In this document: one piece after another, positions 25,191 to 34,251 of the stretch
Layout of the letters: each line of letters starts with the position of its first letter
How positions within the stretch are numbered: position 1 is the first letter of the stretch
Assembly (NCBI GenBank): GCA_013152415.1
Contig: JAADGI010000008.1
Coordinates: 45,589-109,588, forward strand
From: Gammaproteobacteria bacterium
Lineage (GTDB): Bacteria; Pseudomonadota; Gammaproteobacteria; HyVt-429
Length of the DNA stretch: 64,000 nt
Reading direction: 5' to 3'
Notes under the pieces: generated by a model
Databases searched by the model: none
Seen by the model: only the letters and a program-made list of their open reading frames with translations
What the model was told of the DNA's origin: nothing
Program-made: the position numbers and the translations under genes

Positions 25191-25550
25191 ATGAATGAGC
25201 ACGAGAAGATCAATTACGTCGAATTCCCGGCAAAAAATATAGAGGCAATAAAGGAGTTTTTTGCCGCCGTATTCGGTTGGTCATTTGTTGACTATGGCCC
25301 TGAATACACTGCTTTTTCCAATGAAGGTATCAATGGAGGGTTTTTCAAGTCAGAGTTAGTGTCTTCTGCCGACAAGGGTGGTGCGCTTATCGTTTTCTAT
25401 AGTAACAGCCTGGAAGAAACTCAATTCAAGATAGAAAACGCTGGTGGCACTGTTCTAAAATCAATATTTGAGTTTCCCGGTGGGCGGCGATTTCACTTTG
25501 GCGATCCCAATGGTAATGAATATGCAGTGTGGTCAGACGTAGGGGTGTAG
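25191..25550 (+). CDS. VOC-family protein
   Basis: A 119-residue VOC domain protein: INYVEFPAKNIEAIKEFFAAVFGWSF in the first half and FPGGRRFHFGDPNGNEYAVWSD at the end, the pattern of small glyoxalase-like proteins. The first-half His ligand is replaced (NYVEF), so activity is uncertain. It lies 15 bp after the CDGSH gene and is probably cotranscribed. Confidence 0.85.
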   Translation: MNEHEKINYVEFPAKNIEAIKEFFAAVFGWSFVDYGPEYTAFSNEGINGGFFKSELVSSADKGGALIVFYSNSLEETQFKIENAGGTVLKSIFEFPGGRRFHFGDPNGNEYAVWSDVGV

Positions 25551-25607
25551 TAAATTGTATTTTTAGATGTGATTGTTAATGAATATCAATATTTAAGGGG
25601 ATAAAAA

Positions 25608-25895
25608 ATGGCAAATGAAGGTTATCACGAAGAAATCAGTGACTTGTCCGATGAGACCCGGGATATGCATCGGGCGATTGTTTCTCTAATGGAGGAGCTG
25701 GAGGCGGTAGATTGGTATAACCAGCGGGTGGACGCTTGTCAGGATAGTGATCTCAAGGCCATCCTTGCCCACAACAGAGATGAAGAAAAAGAGCACGCGG
25801 CCATGGTGCTTGAATGGATACGGCGTAAAGACCCGGCCTTTGATAAAGAGCTTAAGGACTACTTGTTTACAGAAAAGCCCATAGCCCATAAATAA
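25608..25895 (+). CDS. Encapsulated-ferritin-type (EncFtn) protein, no targeting tail
   Basis: A 95-residue protein matching encapsulated ferritins. MHRAIVSLMEELEAVDWYNQRVDAC and ILAHNRDEEKEHAAMVLEWIRR contain the Glu, Glu and His of the ferroxidase site formed between two subunits, and the conserved W-Y. Known EncFtn proteins end in a Gly/Ser linker and a short encapsulin-binding peptide; this one stops at YLFTEKPIAHK. No encapsulin shell gene is in the window. It probably oxidises iron as a free annular oligomer (inference). AAGGGG precedes the ATG. Confidence 0.88.
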   Translation: MANEGYHEEISDLSDETRDMHRAIVSLMEELEAVDWYNQRVDACQDSDLKAILAHNRDEEKEHAAMVLEWIRRKDPAFDKELKDYLFTEKPIAHK

Positions 25896-25897
25896 AT

Positions 25898-26296
25898 ATG
25901 GATTATTCTTTTAAACTGGATTTCAAGGTTAGAGACTACGAGTGTGACATCCAGGGTGTAGTGAATAATGGGGTTTACCAAAATTACTTAGAACATGCCC
26001 GACATGAGTTCTTGTTGGCATCGGGGGTCGATTTTGCCGAGCTGGCTAAACAAGGGATAAATCTGGTCGTTACCCGTGCCGAGCTTGACTATAAATACCC
26101 TCTGCGTAGTGGAGAGACATTCTGGGTGGGACTCAATCTGCAACAGGTCTCCAAAATTAAATTCGCATTTCTCCAGGAGATCTATCGGTCAGCCGACGAT
26201 AAGTTGATTGTATCTGCCCGGATAATGGGCGTTGCGCTCAATGAGCGGGGTCGCCCCTTTGTGTATGAGCCGGTGGCGGGATTGTGCCGACAGTAA
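25898..26296 (+). CDS. 4HBT-type acyl-CoA thioesterase
   Basis: A 132-residue hotdog-fold protein of the YbgC/4HBT group: VRDYECDIQGVVNNGVYQNYLEHARHEFL contains the catalytic Asp or Glu region, then VVTRAELDYKYPLRSGETFWV. It would hydrolyse acyl-CoA thioesters. The start lies 2 bp after the stop of the ferritin-like gene, so both are on one mRNA, although their functions are not obviously related. Confidence 0.9.
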   Translation: MDYSFKLDFKVRDYECDIQGVVNNGVYQNYLEHARHEFLLASGVDFAELAKQGINLVVTRAELDYKYPLRSGETFWVGLNLQQVSKIKFAFLQEIYRSADDKLIVSARIMGVALNERGRPFVYEPVAGLCRQ

Positions 26297-26303
26297 CAAA
26301 ATA

Positions 26304-26762
26304 TTAGTTGATGATTTTCCAGCTGCCATCCGGCTGACGGCAGGCCCTACCGTAGGCCTGCTCCCTTTTACCGCCGACGGTGACCTCGGTCTGGTATTCA
26401 CGACAAGACTGACCGGTCCTGTTTTGGTAGGTATTGGTGGGTACCATAGTGATGTTGGCGCCACTGTCGGGATTAACCCAATGACTGCTCACACCCGTGC
26501 GGTTTTGTTCCAGGACTATTTGGGCGCGGGCCTCGTCGTGTTCATCCAGATGGCGACCGAGTTTAGACCCCACCATGGCACCTGCGAGAGCCCCAAACAT
26601 AATGGCGGCATTCGTGGCGTGCCCCTCACCTACCTGGGCACCCAGTATGCCGCCGACTATGGCACCCGTGACGCCGCCTACACCTTCTTTAGTGGCGGTT
26701 TCACAACCGGTAACAGATAGGGTTAAAAAGGCGAGGGTGGTGGCGATGAGGGTCTTTTTCAC
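26304..26762 (-). CDS. Glycine-zipper lipoprotein (17-kDa surface antigen type)
   Basis: About 152 residues from a GTG at 26762, chosen because GGAGAG precedes it; the upstream part of the ORF lacks signal-peptide character. Lipobox LTLSVTGCET. Then a glycine-zipper pair of membrane helices (GGVTGAIVGGILGAQVGEG and MFGALAGAMVGSKLG). The C-terminal domain GQSCREYQTEVTVGGKREQAYGRACRQPDGSWKI is typical of the RT0821/Lpp0805 family. Outer membrane lipoprotein of unknown role. Confidence 0.85.
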   Translation of the reverse strand: MKKTLIATTLAFLTLSVTGCETATKEGVGGVTGAIVGGILGAQVGEGHATNAAIMFGALAGAMVGSKLGRHLDEHDEARAQIVLEQNRTGVSSHWVNPDSGANITMVPTNTYQNRTGQSCREYQTEVTVGGKREQAYGRACRQPDGSWKIIN

Positions 26763-27001
26763 GGGTCTCTCCAATTCGTGGCAATGGTTCAAGTAACGCA
26801 GTCGGTACAACAGGGATGACAGAGGAGTGGTAAAAAAGTTCTTTGCCACTCGCTTTTAACGGTGCCCATTGTATAGGGAAACACCTGCATGACCCAAATT
26901 GGGGTGATTGGCGTTGGTAGACAGTGGATGAGCAGTAGCTTTGTCGAGAAGGAGAATGTGTACTTGCTATGGGTCAGGGGGTTGGCTAGGGTAAGGCTAG
27001 G

Positions 27002-27340
27002 ATGTCCCAAAAACAGTCACTTCGTCGTGGCCTGAACCTTGAGGCCAATCACCAGCCCCTCTACGAGCGGGTACCGCCCTACGATGAGTATGGTCGACCC
27101 CTCTCAGATTTTATGATGCTGATACCCGGGCTGCGGGAACTGACCGGCAAGGTGTTTCAGGACAAGGTGACGACTTTGGAGGCGGTGCTCAGGCAGTTTC
27201 GTGAGGTGATATTTGTAGACCTCAATGTTCCCCTCAATCTTCTATGGGTGTCGGTACGGGCCAAACCAGGGGTGATCCTGGATATTGCCGCTACAGTGAA
27301 ATGTTATATACCCGAGGCCCTTCTCGTCGGTCACAAGTAA
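27002..27340 (+). CDS. Unknown 112-residue protein
   Basis: Small protein beginning MSQKQSLRRGLNLEANHQPLYERVPPYDEYGRPLSDFMMLIPGL. It has a hydrophobic strand-rich C-terminal half (EVIFVDLNVPLNLLWVSVRAKPGVILDIAATVK) but no membrane helix or signal. I do not recognise the family. The 150 bp upstream hold no hairpin. Confidence 0.6.
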   Translation: MSQKQSLRRGLNLEANHQPLYERVPPYDEYGRPLSDFMMLIPGLRELTGKVFQDKVTTLEAVLRQFREVIFVDLNVPLNLLWVSVRAKPGVILDIAATVKCYIPEALLVGHK

Positions 27341-27402
27341 AAATATGGGGATGATATTCTCTCCGACCCGATTCTGTCGGGATAAATCCTGGCTTCTATT
27401 TT

Positions 27403-29274
27403 TTAGCTGTAGGCCTGCTCGATATCCTTGCGGGTGAGTACCCCATAGATGCGTGGGGTGCGGCTGTGGGCTTTATGGGTGATATACAGGGCGTCGACCT
27501 TATTTTGATTCAGGGTGTCGAGGGCATCTTGTAAGCTGGCCTGTATGTGGGAGTGAGCCAGGTCTTGACGTGCCGCTGGAATCTCTAACAGGTCCAGTAG
27601 CCCCACTACCTTGTCGTTACCGGCTGCGATAGCATTATTGGGATTTTGCAGTTGACGGGCCAGATCCGCTGCCGGTAACAAGCTCTGCGGCCCATGCTCG
27701 CCACGCACCACGATCCACTCCGGTTTGGTCTTTATGATTTTTTTGGCCTCTTCCAGTCCCAGTAATTGGGGTGCGGTGGTAAATTGGGTGTTCATGACTT
27801 TGACCACACCAATGCGTCTTAGGGATTGGGCCACCGGATCATTGCGGTAATCCAGACCTAAGGACTGCAAGAGCGTGAGGTAAATCGGTTTGCACTTAAA
27901 GAGTTCTCCGTTCACCAGCCCGGCACCGATTACCGCCAGCATCCCGGGTAAGATGATGTTGGGGTTGGCGGTCAGTTCCAGCAGGGCCATGAGTGCCGCC
28001 AGGGGGGCATGCAGGGTGGCCCCCATCATGGCACCCATGCCTATCATGGCATAGAACCCGTACGGGGCCACATTTCCGGGTAATACCTCGGCAGCGATAA
28101 GACCGATTGCACCTCCTGCAGTGGCACCGATCACCAGGGTTGGACCGATGAGCCCACCGGGCACACCCAGGCCGATGCTGATACTGGTGGTCAGAAGTTT
28201 GACGATGGCAATTCCCGCCAACGCACCCAGGCCCATTTCGCCAAGCAAGGCCCCCGATACCGTGTCGTAACCAACTCCCATGATCTGTGGAAAGGCCAGG
28301 GCGCACAGGCCCACAATCAAACCTGCCAGGGTGGGACGTAACCAAATGGGCAGATAGCTGCTGTAATGATGGCTGCGTTCTACGGTGCGAACAAAGAGTG
28401 CAGCAAGGATACCGATCCCCACTCCCAGGCCCAATACTACCGGCAGTTCGAGTACCGAGCCCATGGTGAGTGCAGGTACGGCAAAGGCGGGGGAGGCACC
28501 ATAGACCCATCGGGTGAGTGCGGTGGCCGATACCGAGGACAAGATTACCGGCGCAAAACCGGTAATGGTGTATTCCATCATCACCACTTCCATGGCGAAG
28601 ATAACGCCGGCCAGGGGGGTATTGAATCCAGCGGCGATGGCTGCGGCCACACCGCAGGCCACCAAGGTTCGGGTGCTGTTACTGGGTAAGCCCAACCATT
28701 GGCCTAATTGGCTGCCACTGGTGGCACCAAGATGAATGCCTGGGCCTTCCCGTCCAACGGAATGACCGCTGACGATGGCGAGGCCGGCGGCAAAGAACTG
28801 AATCACGGCATTGAGCACCGGTAGCCGTGCCTGATGATAGGCCAAACGCCCAAGGACATGGGTCACACCCACCTGTCTTGCAGATGCAGGTAAGAAGTGC
28901 CACACCAGCCCTATAACCAAGCCCGCCAGTGTGGGCAGCGCGACCCGCTGTATGCCAGGAAGAGAGGCGTAACTCCCTGTGCCATCGCCGTTCAGGAATA
29001 GGGATTGGGCGACATCGATAAGCCCACGAAAACCAATTATTACCCCCCCTGCCAAGAGCCCCACCAGCAGTCCCAGGGCCGCCAGTTGTGGCACATTATC
29101 TACGGTGGCAAGACGTAAACGCAGCTTGGAAATGTAAAAGGGCAGGTTGTGCCGAAATCGCCGCCAGCGCCGATGGATCGGTTTGAAGCGGTTGAGCACA
29201 GGGCCCCAGTCAAACTTTAGCCTGGATGTGATGATGTGAATGCGTTCCTGGCATGTGTAGGTATAAGAGGGCAC
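27403..29274 (-). CDS. ClC-family chloride channel/transporter with CBS domains
   Basis: A 623-residue membrane protein. The ClC core (about residues 65-450) has the gating-glutamate motif SVGREGPGIHLGA, followed by AAIAAGFNTPLAGVIFAMEV and the late GLGVPGGLIGPTLVIGA. The first ion-binding motif GSGIP is not obvious here (GVTHVLGRL), a divergence seen in some bacterial members. The last 150 residues form a CBS-domain pair, expected to sense nucleotides. It moves chloride or fluoride across the inner membrane. Confidence 0.92.
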   Translation of the reverse strand: MPSYTYTCQERIHIITSRLKFDWGPVLNRFKPIHRRWRRFRHNLPFYISKLRLRLATVDNVPQLAALGLLVGLLAGGVIIGFRGLIDVAQSLFLNGDGTGSYASLPGIQRVALPTLAGLVIGLVWHFLPASARQVGVTHVLGRLAYHQARLPVLNAVIQFFAAGLAIVSGHSVGREGPGIHLGATSGSQLGQWLGLPSNSTRTLVACGVAAAIAAGFNTPLAGVIFAMEVVMMEYTITGFAPVILSSVSATALTRWVYGASPAFAVPALTMGSVLELPVVLGLGVGIGILAALFVRTVERSHHYSSYLPIWLRPTLAGLIVGLCALAFPQIMGVGYDTVSGALLGEMGLGALAGIAIVKLLTTSISIGLGVPGGLIGPTLVIGATAGGAIGLIAAEVLPGNVAPYGFYAMIGMGAMMGATLHAPLAALMALLELTANPNIILPGMLAVIGAGLVNGELFKCKPIYLTLLQSLGLDYRNDPVAQSLRRIGVVKVMNTQFTTAPQLLGLEEAKKIIKTKPEWIVVRGEHGPQSLLPAADLARQLQNPNNAIAAGNDKVVGLLDLLEIPAARQDLAHSHIQASLQDALDTLNQNKVDALYITHKAHSRTPRIYGVLTRKDIEQAYS

Positions 29275-29371
29275 ATTCTACCGGTAACTGCAGATCTGTT
29301 GTATTGGTGGGGTGTCTTGTCGGGCCGAAGCCCGGCAGGATTAGGAGCTTTCAAGGGCATGTCAGGGCCCC

Positions 29372-29401
29372 GTCTATGGCGACATTGGCATCGCCATAGA
29401 C
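29372..29401. terminator. Hairpin between two leftward genes
   Basis: GTCTATGGCGA, an 8-nt loop and TCGCCATAGAC form a perfect 11-bp stem. No long T run follows on either strand. It lies between the mutase gene (ending 29417) and the ClC gene, so it could act as a weak terminator or an mRNA 3' stabiliser for the mutase. Confidence 0.5.
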
Positions 29402-29416
29402 TTTGGACATGCTTCC

Positions 29417-30823
29417 CTAAAATGGCAAATCCAGACCTGATCGGGTGGTGTTTAATAGATCACGGAATTGATCCTGGATATGAGACAGGGTGGCAGCGTC
29501 ATCGGCCTCAAACCGGAACACCAGTACCGGTGTGGTGTTGGATGCCCTGACCAGGCCAAAGCCGTTGTCAAAATCGACCCGTAGGCCATCAATGGTGCTC
29601 ACCTGGGCATCCGGGAAACTTGCGGCCTTGACTAACTCCTTGATCAGTTGGTGATGGGCACCTTCTTCCATCTTGAGTTGGAGCTCCGGGGTATTCACGG
29701 TGTCGGGTAAATCGGAAAATATTTCATCGGGGAGGCGGTCGTCCTTGGACAGGATTTCCAGCAAACGCGCTGCGGCATAGAGGCCATCATCAAAACCATA
29801 CCAGCGTTCTTTAAAGAAGATGTGGCCGCTCATCTCGCCGGCAAGTGCGGCACCGCTGGCCTTGAGTTTGGCCTTGATAAAAGAGTGCCCGGTCTTCCAC
29901 ATGGTGGCCTGGCCTCCGGCCTCGGTGATCGCTGTGGGCAGGGTGCGTGAGCACTTTACATCGTAAATAATTTCAGCCCCGGGGTTGCGTTCAAGTATAT
30001 CCCGGGCAAACAGAATGAGTTGGCGATCAGCCCAGATAATACTGCCATTGGGTGAGACGACGCCCAAGCGGTCACCGTCACCATCGAAGGCCAGACCCAC
30101 ATCTGTGGGCGCTCCTTTGAGTGCCTTGATCAGGTCTTGCAGGTTTTCAGGCCGACTGGGGTCGGGGTGGTGGTTGGGGAAGTTGCCGTCCACTTCACAG
30201 AAGAGTTCTTTGAGTTCGCAGCCCAGGGCCTTGAGCAGCCGGGGTGCGATGGCACCGGCCACGCCGTTACCACAGTCCACCACCACCCGCATGGGGCGGG
30301 CGAGCTTGACGTCGGACAACACCCGTTTGACGTAGGCATCTACCACATCATCTTGTTTTAAGCCGCCAGCACCCTGGTGTAGACGGCCGTCGATGATACG
30401 CTGTCGCAGGCTCTGGATGGTATCACCGGAGAGGGTTTCGCCTGCCAGCACCATCTTGAGGCCGTTGTAGTCGGGGGGGTTGTGGCTGCCGGTGACCATG
30501 ACCCCGGATTGGGTGCCCAGGTGGTGGGTGGCAAAATACAATAGAGGTGTCGGCACCATGCCCACATTGATCACGTCACAGCCTGCGGTCATCAAGCCTT
30601 CAGCCAGTGCAGCCGCCAAGGCCGGGCCCGATAACCGACCGTCCCGGGCAATAACAATCTCGTTGTGACCCCGGTCCAGGGCCTCACTACCGATGGCCTG
30701 ACCGATGAGGCGGACGGCATCGACCGTGAGGGTCTTGTCGACGATGCCACGGATGTCATAGGCCTTAAAAATTTCCGGGGCCAGCTCTGAACGGGTTTGT
30801 GGTGCTGAAGTAGAAGTAGGCAT
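29417..30823 (-). CDS. algC: Phosphomannomutase/phosphoglucomutase
   Basis: About 468 residues from the ATG at 30823. The four alpha-D-phosphohexomutase regions are present: FKAYDIRGIVD and VIARDGRLSG, catalytic serine loop VMVTGSHNPPDYNG, metal loop AFDGDGDRLGV, sugar-binding EMSGHIFFKERWYGFDDG, and phosphate-binding region near RASNTTPVLVFRFE. AlgC/ManB enzymes interconvert hexose 1- and 6-phosphates for polysaccharide and LPS synthesis. AlgC in pseudomonads also sits by dut and coaBC, as here, though a diguanylate cyclase gene intervenes. Confidence 0.92.
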   Translation of the reverse strand: MPTSTSAPQTRSELAPEIFKAYDIRGIVDKTLTVDAVRLIGQAIGSEALDRGHNEIVIARDGRLSGPALAAALAEGLMTAGCDVINVGMVPTPLLYFATHHLGTQSGVMVTGSHNPPDYNGLKMVLAGETLSGDTIQSLRQRIIDGRLHQGAGGLKQDDVVDAYVKRVLSDVKLARPMRVVVDCGNGVAGAIAPRLLKALGCELKELFCEVDGNFPNHHPDPSRPENLQDLIKALKGAPTDVGLAFDGDGDRLGVVSPNGSIIWADRQLILFARDILERNPGAEIIYDVKCSRTLPTAITEAGGQATMWKTGHSFIKAKLKASGAALAGEMSGHIFFKERWYGFDDGLYAAARLLEILSKDDRLPDEIFSDLPDTVNTPELQLKMEEGAHHQLIKELVKAASFPDAQVSTIDGLRVDFDNGFGLVRASNTTPVLVFRFEADDAATLSHIQDQFRDLLNTTRSGLDLPF

Positions 30824-30955
30824 TTTGCTGTGATATCCGAGGTAAAATCGGCGCACAGTATAATGGTCGATGCAGCGTTTTGCACCATCAAGGATACAGA
30901 GTTGCCCTGGGACCCTCGCTAAGCCGCCAAGTGCACCAAGGAAAGGCCTTTGGGT

Positions 30956-32341
30956 CTAGGCGCGTTGGGGCACACTGTCGCGGGTATAGACATAGACTCG
31001 ATTGCGGCCGGCCTCCTTGGCTTCGAGCAGGGCCTGGTCGGCGCGCCACAGTACTTCATCGTAGGTGGCATCATGAGTTTCCATGGTGCTGAGTCCCCCG
31101 GTCCAGTGCAGGATGTGGGTTGCGCCGGGTTTGAGTTCCAGGGTCTTGGGTAATTTGCGTCGCAACCGATCCGCCAGTTCACTAGCGGTCTCAAGCTCGG
31201 TGTAGGGAAAGATGATACAGAACTCATCGCCCCCCAAACGGGCCACGAAATCGGTATCACGCGTTGCTTTTTTGAGGGCCGCCGCGAATTTCACAATCAA
31301 GGCATCACCGGCGTCATGACCGAAATTATCATTGACCTGTTTGAAGTGGTCGATATCGATCATGAGTACCGACATGGCAAATCCGGTTCCAGACTGAATG
31401 AATAATTGTTCCAGGCGGTCTTCAAAGGCACGACGGTTGGGCAGTTGAGAAAGGTGGTCGGTGAGTCCAAGGTCTTGCAGTTTGCGGCGTTCCCTGACCA
31501 GTTTGCCCCCGGAGCGGGCGATGTAATTGAGCAAGTGTCTGAACTCTTCGAGTTGTATGGGGTAGTTGCTGTGTAGCCTACCATCACGGATATCCTTGAA
31601 CATACGTGCAACCAGCTTGATGTCGTAATGTAAGGCCTTTGCGGTAAAGCTAAACAGCATGCGATCACCAAAAAATAACAATAGGGCGATGACCGCAAAA
31701 ATGGCCGTAAGTGTATTGCGTAGGCTGGTGAGTCGGGTCGATACCCGCGTGCTTGGCCAGTAACCGATACTAAATTTGGTGTTGGCTATTTTCCTGATCA
31801 ACACCTGGGTGGTGTTTTTGAGACGGTGTTCACCGCTGTTGGCGACCACTCGTTGTCCACTATGGGTGGCACTGTACAATTCTGCATACCCAGGTTGCCC
31901 GGATTGTTGCCAGGCACTGTCCAGGAGTTGAGCTGCATCCAGATGCAGGCGCAGCATCGGTGCGCCGGAGGTATGCAGGGTGATGCGGTTTACCAGGGAA
32001 TTGACCGACACGGGTTGTTTGGGTCGCGGGTACTGTAGCACCGCCCCGGGGGCAAACAGGGCAACTAGCGTCTTAAGGTGTCGTTGTCGCTTGGTCTGGC
32101 TACGGCCTTTGAGTGCTGCGGCCAAGGGCGGAGAAGCTTGTACCTTATTTAGCAGCGATTGCTGTGCTGCAATTTGGATTGCGATAAGCGCGCCAAGATG
32201 GCGTGCTGTATCTTGAGAAATCTGGGTTTCGCTCTGGACGATATTTTTTTTCAATAATTGGTAGGCACCCAGGCCCAGCAGGCCCAAGGCGAATATGGAC
32301 AGGGCCAACCTGTAGTAATTGTGACGTCGATGAGAAACCAT
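30956..32341 (-). CDS. Membrane diguanylate cyclase (GGDEF)
   Basis: A 461-residue protein with an N-terminal membrane helix (LALSIFALGLLGLGAYQLL), a periplasmic sensing part of about 170 residues, a second helix (TLTAIFAVIALLLFFG) and a GGDEF domain whose active-site motif ARLGGDEFCIIFPY is intact, preceded by DHLSQLPNRRAFE. It makes cyclic di-GMP. The periplasmic ligand is unknown. An allosteric RxxD inhibitory site is not obvious. Confidence 0.93.
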   Translation of the reverse strand: MVSHRRHNYYRLALSIFALGLLGLGAYQLLKKNIVQSETQISQDTARHLGALIAIQIAAQQSLLNKVQASPPLAAALKGRSQTKRQRHLKTLVALFAPGAVLQYPRPKQPVSVNSLVNRITLHTSGAPMLRLHLDAAQLLDSAWQQSGQPGYAELYSATHSGQRVVANSGEHRLKNTTQVLIRKIANTKFSIGYWPSTRVSTRLTSLRNTLTAIFAVIALLLFFGDRMLFSFTAKALHYDIKLVARMFKDIRDGRLHSNYPIQLEEFRHLLNYIARSGGKLVRERRKLQDLGLTDHLSQLPNRRAFEDRLEQLFIQSGTGFAMSVLMIDIDHFKQVNDNFGHDAGDALIVKFAAALKKATRDTDFVARLGGDEFCIIFPYTELETASELADRLRRKLPKTLELKPGATHILHWTGGLSTMETHDATYDEVLWRADQALLEAKEAGRNRVYVYTRDSVPQRA

Positions 32342-32475
32342 GGGGTGCCGCGCTTTGCCTGTTGCAAATAACTGTCAATAACTAACGCCTGGAAACAGCA
32401 TTGGTTACTCAAGCATATACACAGATTTCGCTGACCTAGAGGGTGGGGCCGGCTGTGCCGACGGGAGGCTATGGC

Positions 32476-32931
32476 TTACTGACGCCCGGTATGACCAAAG
32501 CCCCCATCACTGCGCTGGCTTTCCTCGAAATCTTTGACGACCTCAAATTCCGCCTGGATCACCGGTACGAACACCAGTTGGGCAATGCGGTCTCCCGGTT
32601 GGACGACAAAGTGTTCCTTGCCACGGTTCCAGCAGGATACAAACAGTTGTCCCTGGTAATCGGAATCAATGAGCCCCACCAGATTGCCTAACACAATACC
32701 GTGTTTGTGACCCAATCCAGAACGGGGCAATATCACTGCGGCCAAGTGGGGGTCGGCGATATGGATGGCGAAGCCGGTGGGGATGAGGTGGGTATCACCG
32801 GGATCGATATGCAGGTGTTCGTCCAGGCAGGCCGTCAGATCGAGTCCTGCGGAACCCTCTGTGCCATAGCGGGGTAGGGGGAATTCATTGCCGATGCGCG
32901 GGTCGAGTATTTTGAGTTGTATTTTTTTCAT
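32476..32931 (-). CDS. dut: dUTP diphosphatase
   Basis: About 151 residues from the ATG at 32931. The five dUTPase motifs are visible: [46 protein letters not shown] and the C-terminal [11 protein letters not shown]. The trimeric enzyme converts dUTP to dUMP. The start lies 47 bp inside the end of coaBC, a large overlap. Confidence 0.96.
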   Translation of the reverse strand: MKKIQLKILDPRIGNEFPLPRYGTEGSAGLDLTACLDEHLHIDPGDTHLIPTGFAIHIADPHLAAVILPRSGLGHKHGIVLGNLVGLIDSDYQGQLFVSCWNRGKEHFVVQPGDRIAQLVFVPVIQAEFEVVKDFEESQRSDGGFGHTGRQ

Positions 32932-34120
32932 GGTACCTCTGGGCGATTTCAGAAATGAGTTCTCGGGCCAGCCGACTCTTGGGTTGTAACAGCAATGGGG
33001 TGAGACCACCTTGGTCGATGAGAGTGAGTTGATTTAAGTCCGATTCGAATCCACTGTGGCGGTCGCCCACGGGGTTGGCGGCGATGAGGTCCAGTTTTTT
33101 GGCCTCCAGTTTCTTTCGGGCATGGGCCTCCAGATCGTCGGTTTCGGCGGCGAAGCCTACCGTATAGGGGGCGGGATCGAGGGCGGCCACACTGGCAAGA
33201 ATATCCGGGTTGGGCACTAACTCGAGCGATAGGCTGGCATCTGATTTTTTGATTTTACGGGATGCCGTCTGTATCGGCCGGTAGTCTGCTACCGCCGCCA
33301 CACCGATAAAAATATCGATGGGGTGGATATGGCTGTGTACCGTGTCGTGCATCTGTTGGGCTGTGGCCACCCGTAGGGTCTGCACCCGGTCCGGGTCGGC
33401 CAAGGCAGTGGGGCCCGAGACCAGAATAACCTGGCCCCCGGCTTCCATAGCCGCCTGTGCCACTGCGTACCCCATTTTTCCCGAGCTACGGTTGCTCAAG
33501 CCACGCACTGGGTCGATGGGCTCCCAGGTAGGACCGGCGGTGACCATGAGCTGCAGGCCATCCAGGCTGCCGGTTTGGAACAGGGCTGCGGCATGTTCAG
33601 CCAGTACAGTGGGTTCCAGCATCCTGCCGGGACCGGTCTCGCCACAGGCCTGGCTGCCGCTATCCGGCCCCCAGAGGGTGATCCCCAATTGCCTTAATGT
33701 GACGAGATTATTTTGGGTGCTGGCCTTGACCCACATTTGCTGGTTCATGGCCGGGGCCACGGCGACTGGGCTTTGGGTGGCGAGGCACAGGGTGGTCAAC
33801 AGCTCATCGGCACGGCCCTGGGCCAGCCGGGCCAGAAAATCGGCCCCGGCGGGTGCGACCAGCACCAAATCGGCCCAGCGTGCCAACTCGATATGCCCCA
33901 TGGCCGCTTCGGCCCCGGTATCCAGAAATGCGCTGTGGACCGGGTGGCCGCTGATGGCCTGAAGGGTGAGGGGGGTGATAAATTGGCTTGCGGCCCGGGT
34001 CATGACCACGCGCACTTCGGCACCGCGCTCGCGCAGGCGCCTTACCAGGTCTGCTGCCTTGTAGGCAGCGATACTGCCAGTGATGCCGACCAGGATACGT
34101 TTGTTGGATAGTGTGGCCAT
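32885..34120 (-). CDS. coaBC: Bifunctional CoA biosynthesis protein CoaBC
   Basis: A 411-residue fusion. The N-terminal flavodoxin-like CoaC half (residues 1-185) has [18 protein letters not shown], the catalytic-His region [13 protein letters not shown], and AMNQQMW. The CoaB half begins near 190 ([29 protein letters not shown]) and has AAVADYRP and KIKKSD. It adds cysteine to phosphopantothenate and decarboxylates it. Its 3' end overlaps dut by 47 bp. The tail after [11 protein letters not shown] is longer than in E. coli, which creates the overlap. Confidence 0.96.
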   Translation of the reverse strand: MATLSNKRILVGITGSIAAYKAADLVRRLRERGAEVRVVMTRAASQFITPLTLQAISGHPVHSAFLDTGAEAAMGHIELARWADLVLVAPAGADFLARLAQGRADELLTTLCLATQSPVAVAPAMNQQMWVKASTQNNLVTLRQLGITLWGPDSGSQACGETGPGRMLEPTVLAEHAAALFQTGSLDGLQLMVTAGPTWEPIDPVRGLSNRSSGKMGYAVAQAAMEAGGQVILVSGPTALADPDRVQTLRVATAQQMHDTVHSHIHPIDIFIGVAAVADYRPIQTASRKIKKSDASLSLELVPNPDILASVAALDPAPYTVGFAAETDDLEAHARKKLEAKKLDLIAANPVGDRHSGFESDLNQLTLIDQGGLTPLLLQPKSRLARELISEIAQRYHEKNTTQNTRPAHRQ

Positions 34121-34183
34121 GGGGTGTAGAGTCTACTGACCTGAAGGTGTGTTTAAAAACAATTTCCCTATTTTTTTAAACTC

Positions 34184-34212
34184 GATTACCGAAAACGTGG
34201 TTTTCGGTAATC
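34184..34212. promoter_or_regulatory. 13-bp inverted repeat between coaBC and radC
   Basis: GATTACCGAAAAC-GTG-GTTTTCGGTAATC is a perfect inverted repeat located 40 bp upstream of radC and 64 bp upstream of coaBC, in a divergent promoter region. Symmetry and length fit an operator for a dimeric regulator, or a strong leader hairpin. It does not fit a LexA box. Confidence 0.5.
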
Positions 34213-34251
34213 TCCAAGGACTATAAACCACATTATATACAAGGAGTGTAT

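Noticed and set aside
28514-28735. Plus-strand ORFs opposite the ClC channel gene
   Set aside because: Fully antisense to a recognised membrane protein, with no start site or motif.
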